From Planctomycetaceae bacterium (GTDB lineage Bacteria; Planctomycetota; Planctomycetia; Pirellulales; Pirellulaceae): DNA of 5,779 nucleotides. The DNA is taken from contig JABHUV010000301.1 in NCBI GenBank assembly GCA_018658605.1, forward strand, positions 1-5,779, read 5' to 3'. How positions within the stretch are numbered: the first letter of the stretch is position 1; each line of letters opens with the position of its first letter. Below are positions 1 to 5,779 of the stretch, piece after piece. Below the pieces are notes generated by a model. It did no database searches. It was not told where the DNA came from and saw only the letters and a list, made by a program, of their open reading frames with translations. The translations under genes and the position numbers were made by a program.

Positions 1-278
1 ATGCCAGTCATAAAACAGGAGCGACTAGGAGCACAGACCGGTGATGTTGAAAAAACATTGGTATAGCGGATCCCGTTGGCCGCGAGCCGGTCAATATTCG
101 GGGTCAATACGTTTTTCGCACCATAACAGCCAAAATCCAGATCAAAATTCTCGCCCACGATCCACAGAATATTGGGGCGTTTGGCTGCCGAGTCTGTTGT
201 ATCGGTTGCCATGACACTCCAAGGTAATAGGGAAAGAAGTAAGACTATAATCAAGGATAATCGAGGGCGGTCGTTCAT
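1..278 (-). CDS. Secreted sulfatase, N-terminal part (runs off the left edge)
   Basis: Reading the minus strand from ATG at 278 gives 92 codons open to the window edge. Residues 1-24 form a signal peptide: a basic start (R4, R6), a Leu/Ile-rich core and a V-M-A cleavage site, so the enzyme is exported. Residues 35-53 (P-N-I-L-W-I ... G-C-Y-G) are the first strand and metal loop of the alkaline phosphatase/sulfatase fold. Residues 82-92 read C-A-P-S-R followed by four residues and T-G, which is the formylglycine signature C-x-P-S-R-x4-T-G. C82 would be converted to formylglycine by a separate maturase. The usual Asp-Asp metal pair is replaced by E43-N44. An AGGA about 12 bases upstream could be the ribosome site. 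The substrate (a sulfated glycan or other sulfate ester) cannot be told from this fragment. The rest of the gene lies outside. Family call is firm. Confidence 0.93.
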   Translation of the reverse strand, partial: MNDRPRLSLIIVLLLSLLPWSVMATDTTDSAAKRPNILWIVGENFDLDFGCYGAKNVLTPNIDRLAANGIRYTNVFSTSPVCAPSRSCFMTG

Positions 279-470
279 GTTGATCGAAGGTCCTAAATAA
301 GAGAAGTCGAATTTACCTAACTACTCAATGATACCGTAAGCGTCATGTAATTTGGAGACAAGTGAATGATTGCAACAGTAGAGCGGGTGATTTTATAGGC
401 TCAAACGGATCTATGTTACCTATTCACATGGGGGAGGGTGCCTATCACATTGCTAGGAGCCTTCATCACT
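279..470. other. Intergenic spacer between sulfatase start and small membrane gene
   Basis: No coding frame or RNA gene is convincing here. It should hold the sulfatase promoter, read leftwards. The best -10 is TATCAT on the minus strand (complement of 328-333), but no good -35 stands 16-18 bases upstream of it. An imperfect direct repeat, CCTATTCACAT (419-429) and CCTATCACAT (441-450), flanks a G-rich run (429-439). No hairpin with a T-run marks termination of the membrane protein gene. Confidence 0.5.
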
Positions 471-797
471 TTAAGTGTCGTCCAGCGTCTTTATAAATTT
501 CGTAATTATATTGGGGCCAACAAGTCCGTAGATGATTAATAATGTCCCAAATGATCCCATACAAAATAGTCCTTCGATGTCATTGGGCATGAAAGATAAA
601 GGCAGCCACCATAGTAAACACCCTACAAGAAAGGCAACGAATCGAATCAACATGCGAGAAGCAGTTAATCCCCGATCTAGGGCACCAAATGACTTTGCTG
701 GTAGGTCGCTGTTATGTTTGCGACAGACCTTTAGAAACAGCCAAAATCCTACAACGAGAACGCCAAAGATGAATGTGATGGTCTGTTCGAGATTCAT
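471..797 (-). CDS. Small membrane protein of unknown function (108 aa)
   Basis: I do not recognise this protein. From ATG at 797 it is 108 residues with three probable membrane helices, about residues 6-23, 49-70 (rich in Leu and Trp) and 77-95. A basic loop follows helix 1 (K23, R26, K27) and a polar C-terminal tail ends in D-D-T. ATG 797 is chosen because GGACGGA lies 7 bases upstream on the minus strand and because the protein then begins just before the first helix. A longer form from GTG at 878 would start six bases beyond the tRNA 3' end and add 27 non-hydrophobic residues, which is less likely. It lies 86 bases downstream of tRNA-Arg on the same strand and may share its transcript. The pattern of hydrophobic blocks and charged loops supports a real gene, but there is no homology evidence. 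Confidence 0.6.
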   Translation of the reverse strand: MNLEQTITFIFGVLVVGFWLFLKVCRKHNSDLPAKSFGALDRGLTASRMLIRFVAFLVGCLLWWLPLSFMPNDIEGLFCMGSFGTLLIIYGLVGPNIITKFIKTLDDT

Positions 798-883
798 TCC
801 ACTATCCGTCCGCAAATGAAAAAATTTGGTATGTGGATGGTTTTCAGTCGCTACGGCATACACCGTAACCAAAAACACCTCAG

Positions 884-957
<74 letters not shown>

Positions 958-1108
958 TTTATATTGCTTCCTTGAATAGAAGCTTCGACACAGTATAACA
1001 GCTTAGATGAAGATTGATTACCTCCGTTATTCTAATCTGCGCCGTTCAGGGTACAATCACTTATATAAACGGTACATAACTATCGCTATCACAGAGTATC
1101 CACTAATC
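958..1108. other. Divergent intergenic region (tRNA-Arg / metabolic operon)
   Basis: This AT-rich stretch separates the leftward tRNA from the rightward operon and should hold both promoters. For the operon, AT-rich -10-like hexamers occur at 1052-1057 (TACAAT) and 1062-1067 (TATATA), but neither has a good -35 at standard spacing. A frame from ATG 1007 runs through the right part into the nitroreductase gene. I treat those 34 codons as leader rather than protein (see the nitroreductase entry). Confidence 0.4.
992..997 (-). promoter_or_regulatory. Possible -10 element for tRNA-Arg
   Basis: TATACT on the minus strand matches the bacterial -10 consensus at five of six bases. It would start transcription about 28 bases before the mature tRNA 5' end at 957, a normal leader length. 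No clear TTGACA-like -35 lies 16-18 bases further upstream, so the call is weak. Confidence 0.3.
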
Positions 1109-1717
1109 GTGATCACACTCGAACAAATCACCGAACTTATTGAGCACCGCCGGACGATCAAGCCAATTGATGCTGGCGGTGAACCAAATTACCTCGATAA
1201 ATCGATTCCCCAGAAAACCCTCGCTCAACTTCTCGAAAACGCTAACTGGGCTCCCACGCATGGTCTCACTGAACCATGGCGATTCACCATCTTTCAAAAC
1301 GATGCTCGTGGTAACCTCGCCTCCAAGCTCTCCCAGACGTACACTAAACATCTTTTGTCCGCAGATTTTTCACAAGCGAAACACGACAAACTAATCGGCT
1401 ACGCAAAACATACTTCCGCTGCAATTGCACTCGGCATGCAAAGACATGTTGGTAAAATTCCCGTCGAAGAAGAAGTTATTGCCGTCGCCTGCGCTGTGCA
1501 AAATCTACACCTCGCCGCAACCGCTGCTCAACTCGGCGGCTTCTGGTCCACCTCACCTATTTATGATCTTCCGGAAATGCGAGATTATTTTGGCTTTGCC
1601 GGTTCTGAAGACCGTTGTCTCGGAATCTTCTATTTAGGCTATCCTAAAAACCAATGGCCGACCCGAAAACGAACAACCCCCGGCGATATCACGAAAAAGA
1701 CTAATTGGAGAAATTAA
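1109..1717 (+). CDS. Nitroreductase-family FMN oxidoreductase
   Basis: The protein belongs to the nitroreductase family, FMN enzymes that use NAD(P)H to reduce varied substrates. From GTG 1109 it is 202 residues, close to YdjA-like members (about 180-200). Numbered from that start, the FMN-phosphate site is H14-R15-R16-T17. W47-A-P-T-H-G, then P56-W57-R58-F59, is the usual second motif. The Ala/Leu-rich helix around residues 122-140 forms the dimer core, and L171-G-I-F-Y-L-G-Y-P near the C-terminus is the last flavin-contacting strand. In-frame ATG 1007 would add 34 Tyr/Arg-rich residues that match nothing in the family and would use up the intergenic DNA, so GTG 1109 is preferred, although its only ribosome-site candidate (AGAG at 1093-1096) is weak. 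It is first in the cluster, 4 bases before the next gene. Substrate unknown; a pyrroline or imine is conceivable but is only a guess from context. Confidence 0.85.
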   Translation: MITLEQITELIEHRRTIKPIDAGGEPNYLDKSIPQKTLAQLLENANWAPTHGLTEPWRFTIFQNDARGNLASKLSQTYTKHLLSADFSQAKHDKLIGYAKHTSAAIALGMQRHVGKIPVEEEVIAVACAVQNLHLAATAAQLGGFWSTSPIYDLPEMRDYFGFAGSEDRCLGIFYLGYPKNQWPTRKRTTPGDITKKTNWRN

Positions 1718-1721
1718 CCAG

Positions 1722-2825
1722 ATGAAGATTGAAGCCATCCGAGTTTACCAAGTCGACTTGCCGTTGCATGAAGGTTCCTATAATTGGTCCGGTGGTAAAT
1801 CCGTACAAGTCTTTGATAGCAATATTGTGGAAGTGATCACCGACGATGGCACTGCTGGTTACGGTGAATGCTGCCCGCTGGGACCATTTTATTTGCCAGC
1901 CTATGCTGACGGCGTTCGTAGTGGTATCCGGGAACTTGGGCCACATTTGATCGGTCAAGACCCGCTGCTGCTCGGCCCCTTAAATCGACTAATGGACAAA
2001 GCCCTCCGCGGGCACCCATATGTTAAATCGCCGATCGATATTGCTTGTTGGGACATTAAAGGTAAAGTTGCAAAACTTCCAGTCTGCGAATTGCTCGGCG
2101 GACGCTATGGTGATGATTTTGTGCTTTACCGAGCCATCTCGCAGCAAGATCCTGCTGAGATGGCTACCAATGTTCAGTCCTACCGAGACCAAGGTTATCG
2201 CCGCTTTCAATTAAAGGTAGGCGGAGATCCAAATGTTGATATTGAGCGTATAAAACAAGTCGCTGCTCAAATACAGCCTGGTGAAAAACTTATTGCCGAT
2301 GCAAACACTGGTTGGTTAATGCACGAAGCTGCTCGAGTTTGCCGCGCTGTGGCCGACGTCGATGTCTATATTGAACAACCTTGCCTCACCTATGAAGAAT
2401 GCTTATCGGTTCGTAAACGCACGACACATCCGTTTGTGCTTGATGAGTGTATTGATGGCCTAGATGTATTGATGCAAGGCTACAACGATCTGGCAATGGA
2501 TGTTGTGAATATCAAGATCTCAAAATTCGGCGGACTGACGAAAGCCCATTTAGCCCGAGAACTCTGCGCTCAAATTGGCGTCGCGATGACGATCGAAGAT
2601 AGTTGGGGCGGTGATGTTACAACCGCAGCGATTGCTCATCTAGCGCATAGCACACCAACGGACTTGCTTTTCACATCTACCGATTTCAATAGTTATGGCC
2701 CTGTGCAAACTGCCAAGGGCGCCCCGCAACGTGACAATGGGCGGATGACTGCTAGCTTGGCACCTGGCTTAGGCGTGGAACCGCTCATGGATGTATTGGG
2801 TGAACCTGTTTTGGAAATATGTTAA
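1722..2825 (+). CDS. Enolase-superfamily (MR/MLE) epimerase or dehydratase, probably for a hydroxyproline-type substrate
   Basis: This 367-residue protein has the full mandelate racemase/muconate lactonizing enzyme layout: an N-terminal capping domain (about 1-125, with [10 protein letters not shown] at 48-57) and a beta-barrel domain. The Mg ligands are D193 (A-D-A-N), E218 (I-E-Q-P) and D241 (L-D-E-C). The general base pair is K165 (Q-L-K-V-G-G) on strand two and K265 (N-I-K-I-S-K-F-G-G) on strand six, the MLE-subgroup pattern. The first Lys of the common K-x-K is Gln here (Q163). E292-D-S-W-G-G-D closes the site. GGAG at 1707-1710 lies 11 bases before the ATG. From memory the layout, including K165/K265 and Y57, resembles HpbD, the 4-hydroxyproline-betaine 2-epimerase, and the enolase-type cis-3-hydroxyproline dehydratase. 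The neighbouring racemase and FAD oxidase genes support an imino-acid substrate. Family certain; reaction and substrate unresolved (dipeptide epimerase or another acid-sugar type not excluded). Confidence 0.88.
   Translation: MKIEAIRVYQVDLPLHEGSYNWSGGKSVQVFDSNIVEVITDDGTAGYGECCPLGPFYLPAYADGVRSGIRELGPHLIGQDPLLLGPLNRLMDKALRGHPYVKSPIDIACWDIKGKVAKLPVCELLGGRYGDDFVLYRAISQQDPAEMATNVQSYRDQGYRRFQLKVGGDPNVDIERIKQVAAQIQPGEKLIADANTGWLMHEAARVCRAVADVDVYIEQPCLTYEECLSVRKRTTHPFVLDECIDGLDVLMQGYNDLAMDVVNIKISKFGGLTKAHLARELCAQIGVAMTIEDSWGGDVTTAAIAHLAHSTPTDLLFTSTDFNSYGPVQTAKGAPQRDNGRMTASLAPGLGVEPLMDVLGEPVLEIC
2813..2816 (+). promoter_or_regulatory. Ribosome site that favours ATG 2825 for the racemase gene
   Basis: GGAA lies within the last codons of the enolase-family gene. 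It stands 8 bases before ATG 2825 but only 2 before ATG 2819, so the normal spacing argues for the later start. That start also forms a TAATG overlap with the upstream stop, exactly as at the next junction (3803-3807). Confidence 0.5.
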
Positions 2826-3805
2826 TGTCAGCAACGCCCCCGACTTCTATTCGTGTTATCGATTCTCATACTGGTGGCGAGCCCACTCGGATTGTTATTG
2901 CTGGCGGTCCAGATCTTGGTGGTGGCAGTACAGCTGCGCAAATGGCTGTGTTTAATGCTCAATATGATGCATTCCGGCGAGCTATCGTAACGGAACCACG
3001 TGGCTTTGACGCAATGGTCGGTGGGTTGCTAGTGCCTACTGTCGATCCTGTTTGTTCGCATGGCATTATTTTTTTTAACAATGTAGCCACCTTAGGAATG
3101 TGTGTGCACGGCATGATTGGTCTAGCTGTGACACTGAAATATCTCCAGCAAATCGAACTAGGACAGCATCAACTGGAAACACCCGTGGGTAACGTGCAGT
3201 TTAATTTGATTGACGACCAGACAGTCGAAGTTACAAATGTACCGAGTTATCGATATCAAAAGGATGTGTCGATCGACGTGAATATTCTAGGTGAGCAGCG
3301 AATGATTAAAGGCGATGTTGCCTGGGGTGGTAATTGGTTTTTCTTAGTTGACGATCATGGTCAAGATTTGACCTCCGAGAATGTGATGCATTTAACTGAG
3401 GTTGCGGCTAGCATCAAGAGAGCGTTATCCGAGCAAGGGGTCACGGGAGTGGGTGGCGCTGAGGTTGATCACATTGAGTTATTTTCTCCGACGGAGAACC
3501 CACAAGCCGACAGTAAAAATTTTGTGCTGTGTCCTGGCAACCAATATGATCGCTCGCCTTGCGGCACGGGAACGAGTGCCAAGATTGCTTGCCTGTTGGC
3601 AGATAAAAAACTTGCCCCGAGAGAAGTCTGGCGGCAAGAAAGCATCGTTGGTAGCGTGTTTCAAGCGAGTGGTGAGTTTGTGGACGGACAAGGAACTACT
3701 GGTGAACAGGTTTGCAGACCATCGATTCGCGGGACGGCTTATATTACTGCTGATAGTGAGATGATATTACAAGATGACGATCCGTTTCGAGACGGGATCG
3801 CGTAA
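2825..3805 (+). CDS. Proline racemase family: probable 4-hydroxyproline 2-epimerase
   Basis: The enzyme inverts C2 of proline-type substrates with two cysteines acting as base and acid, without cofactor. From ATG 2825 it is 326 residues; ATG 2819 adds two. Numbered from 2819, D15-S-H-T-G-G-E-P-T-R is the family N-terminal motif. E59-P-R-G follows, M94-C95-V-H-G carries the first catalytic Cys, and D244-R-S-P-C248-G-T-G-T-S-A carries the second. R304-G-T-A-Y-I lies near the end. Having both Cys fits epimerase/racemase activity rather than the trans-3-hydroxyproline dehydratase branch, where as I recall the second Cys is Thr. The residue after C95 is Val, where Gly is usual. A DadA-like oxidase encoded directly downstream points to trans-4-hydroxy-L-proline converted to cis-4-hydroxy-D-proline. 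Both ends overlap neighbours as TAATG, implying translational coupling. Family firm; exact substrate inferred from context. Confidence 0.9.
   Translation: MSATPPTSIRVIDSHTGGEPTRIVIAGGPDLGGGSTAAQMAVFNAQYDAFRRAIVTEPRGFDAMVGGLLVPTVDPVCSHGIIFFNNVATLGMCVHGMIGLAVTLKYLQQIELGQHQLETPVGNVQFNLIDDQTVEVTNVPSYRYQKDVSIDVNILGEQRMIKGDVAWGGNWFFLVDDHGQDLTSENVMHLTEVAASIKRALSEQGVTGVGGAEVDHIELFSPTENPQADSKNFVLCPGNQYDRSPCGTGTSAKIACLLADKKLAPREVWRQESIVGSVFQASGEFVDGQGTTGEQVCRPSIRGTAYITADSEMILQDDDPFRDGIA
3779..3799 (+). promoter_or_regulatory. Hairpin covering the Shine-Dalgarno of the FAD oxidoreductase gene
   Basis: In the last codons of the racemase gene, GATCC (3779-3783) pairs with GGATC (3795-3799). After one bulged G (3794), G3784-T-T pairs with G3791-A-C, including one G-U, around a four-base loop TCGA. 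The 3' arm contains GGGA (3794-3797), which is 7 bases before ATG 3805 and is the likely ribosome site. Ribosomes finishing the racemase would open the stem. The pairing is visible in the sequence; the regulatory role is inferred. Confidence 0.4.
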
Positions 3806-5100
3806 TGACCGTAACAAATAATAAGGCGGGATCGCATGTCACCGTCGTGGGAGGCGGAATCATCGGGCTTTCGTGTGCATATTATCTGCGGAGAGCAGGA
3901 TACCGAGTGACTGTAATTGACCAGAGCACGATTGGTAGTGGTTGTTCACATGGTAACTGTGGTCTGATTTGCCCGAGTGATTTGATACCTTTGGCCAGTC
4001 CCGGAGCAATTCGACGGACGCTGAAAATGATGTGCCAGCGGCGAAGTCCTTTTCGAATTAAACCGACATTGAGTCCCGCGCGGTGGTTGTGGTTCCTTAA
4101 ATTTGCGATGCGATGCAATGAGCGGCATCAGTTACAGGCGGCACAAGCGCGGTGGCAGTTGCTCGAATCGTCGATGCAGTTGTACCAAGAAATGTTAGAT
4201 GAGCATGAGTTGCAGTGTGAATGGCAGCAGAACGGTTTGTTGTATGTGTTCCAGAATGAAGATGCACTCGAGGGACACTCAACGACGAATGATTTTTTGG
4301 CGCAGGAGTTTTCGATCAAGGGAGAACGCCTAGAGTCCGATGCGTTGGTGCAGCTGGAACCGAGTTTACTCGATAGTGTCGCTGGAGCTTGGTATTACGC
4401 GGATGATGCCCATGTGAGGCCAGATAAATTGATGTCGGAGTTGAAACGAGTGTTGCAAGAGTTAGGCGTGGAGATTCGTGAGAATTGCGAGTTACTGCGG
4501 TTTCGGAGTCGGGGGTTAAAAGCATTAGCGATTGAAACCACCGAGGGTGAGATCGAAGCGGATCATTTTGTGATGGCGCTCGGAGCGGTTACTCCGAAGT
4601 GGCAAGCAGAACTGGGGACAGACATTCCGATTCAGCCAGGAAAAGGTTATTCGCTGACCTATCAACGTCCCACGGATTCACCGCGAATTCCGATGTTATT
4701 TCCTCAGCATAAGGTTGCAATGACGCCTATGGACACGGGTTATCGCTTGGGATCGACGATGGAATTTTCAGGATATGATACATCGATTAATCAAGGTCGT
4801 TTGTCTTTGCTGCGTGAAGGTGTGGAACCATATTTAAGGCAGCCTTCTGGTGAAATCATTGAAGAAGAGTGGTATGGCTGGCGGCCGATGATGTATAACG
4901 GTATCCCGATTATTGATACGAGTCCAAGGTTACGTAATGTGCTGGTTGCCGCGGGGCATAATATGCTGGGACTATCGATGGGGCCGGCGACTGGGAAATT
5001 GGTGAGCGAACTGATAGCTGGTGAACCAACACATGTGGATGCGGCGGCTTATGGGCAACTGGGGGCTACAAATGGACACTACATACAACAGATGAGTTAG
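3805..5100 (+). CDS. DadA-like FAD amino acid oxidoreductase, probable D-hydroxyproline dehydrogenase
   Basis: A 431-residue member of the D-amino acid oxidase/dehydrogenase (DAO, DadA) family, which oxidises an amine to an imine with FAD. The dinucleotide-binding fold is at 12-39: V-V-G16-G-G18-I-I-G21, then V-T-V-I-D39 for the adenosine ribose. G50-N-C-G-L-I-C-P-S is the segment after the first fold, where FAD-contacting residues lie in relatives. D201-A-H-V-R-P-D-K-L-M opens the second FAD segment. P278-G-K-G-Y-S, G358-W-R-P-M and G384-H-N-M-L-G-L-S-M-G-P-A-T-G are typical DadA-type C-terminal motifs. No signal peptide is seen. The length fits the family (about 410-435). The start ATG overlaps the racemase stop (TAATG), with GGGA 7 bases upstream inside a hairpin. 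Directly after a hydroxyproline-epimerase-type gene, the expected substrate is cis-4-hydroxy-D-proline, giving the 4-hydroxy-pyrroline carboxylate. Sarcosine or glycine oxidase activity remains possible. Family firm; substrate by context. Confidence 0.88.
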   Translation: MTVTNNKAGSHVTVVGGGIIGLSCAYYLRRAGYRVTVIDQSTIGSGCSHGNCGLICPSDLIPLASPGAIRRTLKMMCQRRSPFRIKPTLSPARWLWFLKFAMRCNERHQLQAAQARWQLLESSMQLYQEMLDEHELQCEWQQNGLLYVFQNEDALEGHSTTNDFLAQEFSIKGERLESDALVQLEPSLLDSVAGAWYYADDAHVRPDKLMSELKRVLQELGVEIRENCELLRFRSRGLKALAIETTEGEIEADHFVMALGAVTPKWQAELGTDIPIQPGKGYSLTYQRPTDSPRIPMLFPQHKVAMTPMDTGYRLGSTMEFSGYDTSINQGRLSLLREGVEPYLRQPSGEIIEEEWYGWRPMMYNGIPIIDTSPRLRNVLVAAGHNMLGLSMGPATGKLVSELIAGEPTHVDAAAYGQLGATNGHYIQQMS

Positions 5101-5109
5101 AATGATGTC

Positions 5110-5718
5110 ATGAAAACAACCACTTTACTACTCGTGTTATCCTCATTTCTCAGTGTCTCAGCCGGAGAATATAATCCTGTGTTGGATATAGAAGATCCAG
5201 CGCCTAGGTGGGAAGCATTACCAGCGACTAATGGCAAACGGATTGCGTTTGATGATTTTAAAGCTAAGCAGGTGTTGGTGGTTGTCTTTACGTGCAATAG
5301 TTGCCCGTATGCGGTTGATTATGAGGATCGCTTGAATGCGTTTGCTAAAAAGTATACGGGTGAAGGAATGTCGGTTGCGTTAGTAGCGATCAACGTCAAC
5401 AAGGTCGAGGAAGATTTGTTGCCGGCGATGAAGGTTCGAGCGGCTGAGAAGAAGTTTATCTTTCCGTATTTGTTTGATGAAACACAAGTGATTGCCAAAA
5501 AATTTGGCGCTGGTTATACGCCTGAGTGTTTCGTGCTTAATCAGAAACGTGAAGTCGTATATATGGGTGCGATGGATGATAGTCCTGATAAGACAAAGGT
5601 CAAAGTTAAATATCTGGAGGACGCAGTGGCAGCAGCGCTGGCGGGTGAGTTACCTAAGATTACTGAGACAGTACCCATCGGATGCCGTATTCGAATTGTC
5701 CGGACGCGGAGAAAGTAA
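5110..5718 (+). CDS. Exported thioredoxin-like (redoxin/AhpC-TSA type) protein
   Basis: A 202-residue thioredoxin-fold protein. Residues 1-18 are a signal peptide (K2, Thr/Leu/Val core, V-S-A cleavage site), so it acts outside the cytoplasm. Strand one (Q54-V-L-V-V-V-F) leads into T61-C62-N-S-C65-P-Y, a CxxC redox site. Y71-E-D-R, the V-A-I-N strand at 92-95, and T137-P138 (the cis-Pro opposite the CxxC) complete the fold. C140 and C192 are extra cysteines; a G-C near the C-terminus (G191-C192) recurs in relatives as I recall. The end is very basic (R-T-R-R-K). ATG 5110 is the only in-frame start consistent with the signal peptide, since the ATGs at 5102 and 5105 are in other frames. It begins 9 bases after the FAD gene and no good Shine-Dalgarno is seen, so it probably depends on the operon message. 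Reductase, isomerase or peroxiredoxin-like activity cannot be separated. Its link to hydroxyproline use is unexplained. Confidence 0.88.
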   Translation: MKTTTLLLVLSSFLSVSAGEYNPVLDIEDPAPRWEALPATNGKRIAFDDFKAKQVLVVVFTCNSCPYAVDYEDRLNAFAKKYTGEGMSVALVAINVNKVEEDLLPAMKVRAAEKKFIFPYLFDETQVIAKKFGAGYTPECFVLNQKREVVYMGAMDDSPDKTKVKVKYLEDAVAAALAGELPKITETVPIGCRIRIVRTRRK

Positions 5719-5779
5719 TCTGAGTGAATCTAATTCGCGATGAATGCTACATAGTAGAATATCGTTCCGGTAACGCCAG
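5719..5779. other. Right-edge sequence, no assignable gene
   Basis: No T-run terminator hairpin follows the redoxin stop. On the plus strand a GTG at 5724, directly after an in-frame TGA and with GGAG at 5708-5711, opens 18 codons to the edge (V-N-L-I-R-D-E-C-Y ...). On the minus strand a frame ending at 5730 (G-V-T-G-T-I-F-Y-Y-V-A-F-I-A-N) could be the tail of a convergent membrane protein. Either may be chance at this length. Confidence 0.3.

Noticed and set aside
852..867. Inverted repeat TACGG-N6-CCGTA between the tRNA and the membrane protein gene
   Set aside because: Five pairs only and no T-run after it on either strand, so it is not a credible intrinsic terminator.
798..878. 27-residue N-terminal extension of the small membrane protein from GTG 878
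   Set aside because: The start would lie within six bases of the tRNA 3' end, the added residues are not helical membrane sequence, and ATG 797 has a better-spaced ribosome site.
1097..1105. DnaA-box-like string TATCCACT next to the skew change
   Set aside because: Only one imperfect match, no cluster of boxes and no origin-associated genes; not evidence for a replication origin.
3402..3764. Long open frames overlapping the racemase and FAD genes in other frames and on the minus strand
   Set aside because: They overlap genes with full catalytic motifs and show low-complexity Arg/Thr/His-rich peptides typical of shadow frames.
5698..5705. Perfect 8-base palindrome GTCCGGAC near the end of the redoxin gene
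   Set aside because: Single short palindrome inside coding sequence with no second copy noticed; expected by chance.

Overview
The window looks like chromosomal DNA of a bacterium of moderate GC content (just under half by eye). A Planctomycetota-type organism, or a relative in the PVC group, is my best guess. The basis is an exported CxPSR-type sulfatase with a variant N-terminal metal motif and an exported redoxin with a C-N-S-C-P-Y motif. Both styles are common in those bacteria as I remember them. There is no ribosomal or other phylogenetic marker, so this is inference.

Layout. The left part (1-957) is read from the minus strand. It holds the first 92 codons of a secreted sulfatase running off the left edge (start at 278), a 192-base spacer, a small three-helix membrane protein (471-797) of unknown function, and a complete tRNA-Arg(TCT) gene (884-957). 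From about 1109 to 5718 everything is on the plus strand and tightly packed. The order is a nitroreductase-family flavoprotein, an enolase-superfamily (mandelate racemase/muconate lactonizing enzyme) protein, a two-cysteine proline racemase/4-hydroxyproline 2-epimerase family protein, a DadA-like FAD amine oxidoreductase, and an exported thioredoxin-like protein. Gaps are 4 bases (1717/1722), a TAATG overlap (2825), a second TAATG overlap (3805) and 9 bases (5100/5110), so this is very probably one operon.

How they fit together. The racemase-family enzyme and the FAD oxidoreductase are the classic first two steps of trans-4-hydroxy-L-proline catabolism: epimerisation at C2 to cis-4-hydroxy-D-proline, then oxidation to the pyrroline. 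The enolase-superfamily enzyme resembles proteins in hydroxyproline-betaine and cis-3-hydroxyproline gene sets. The window therefore probably encodes the front end of a hydroxyproline (or similar imino acid) pathway. The later enzymes (pyrroline-4-hydroxy-2-carboxylate deaminase, 2-oxoglutarate semialdehyde dehydrogenase) and any transporter are not here. The roles of the nitroreductase and exported redoxin in this pathway are unclear.

Points worth a second look: a hairpin that buries the Shine-Dalgarno of the FAD oxidoreductase gene inside the end of the racemase gene; a Cys-Val-His instead of Cys-Gly-His active-site motif in the racemase; and a change from C-rich to G-rich plus strand along the co-directional cluster.
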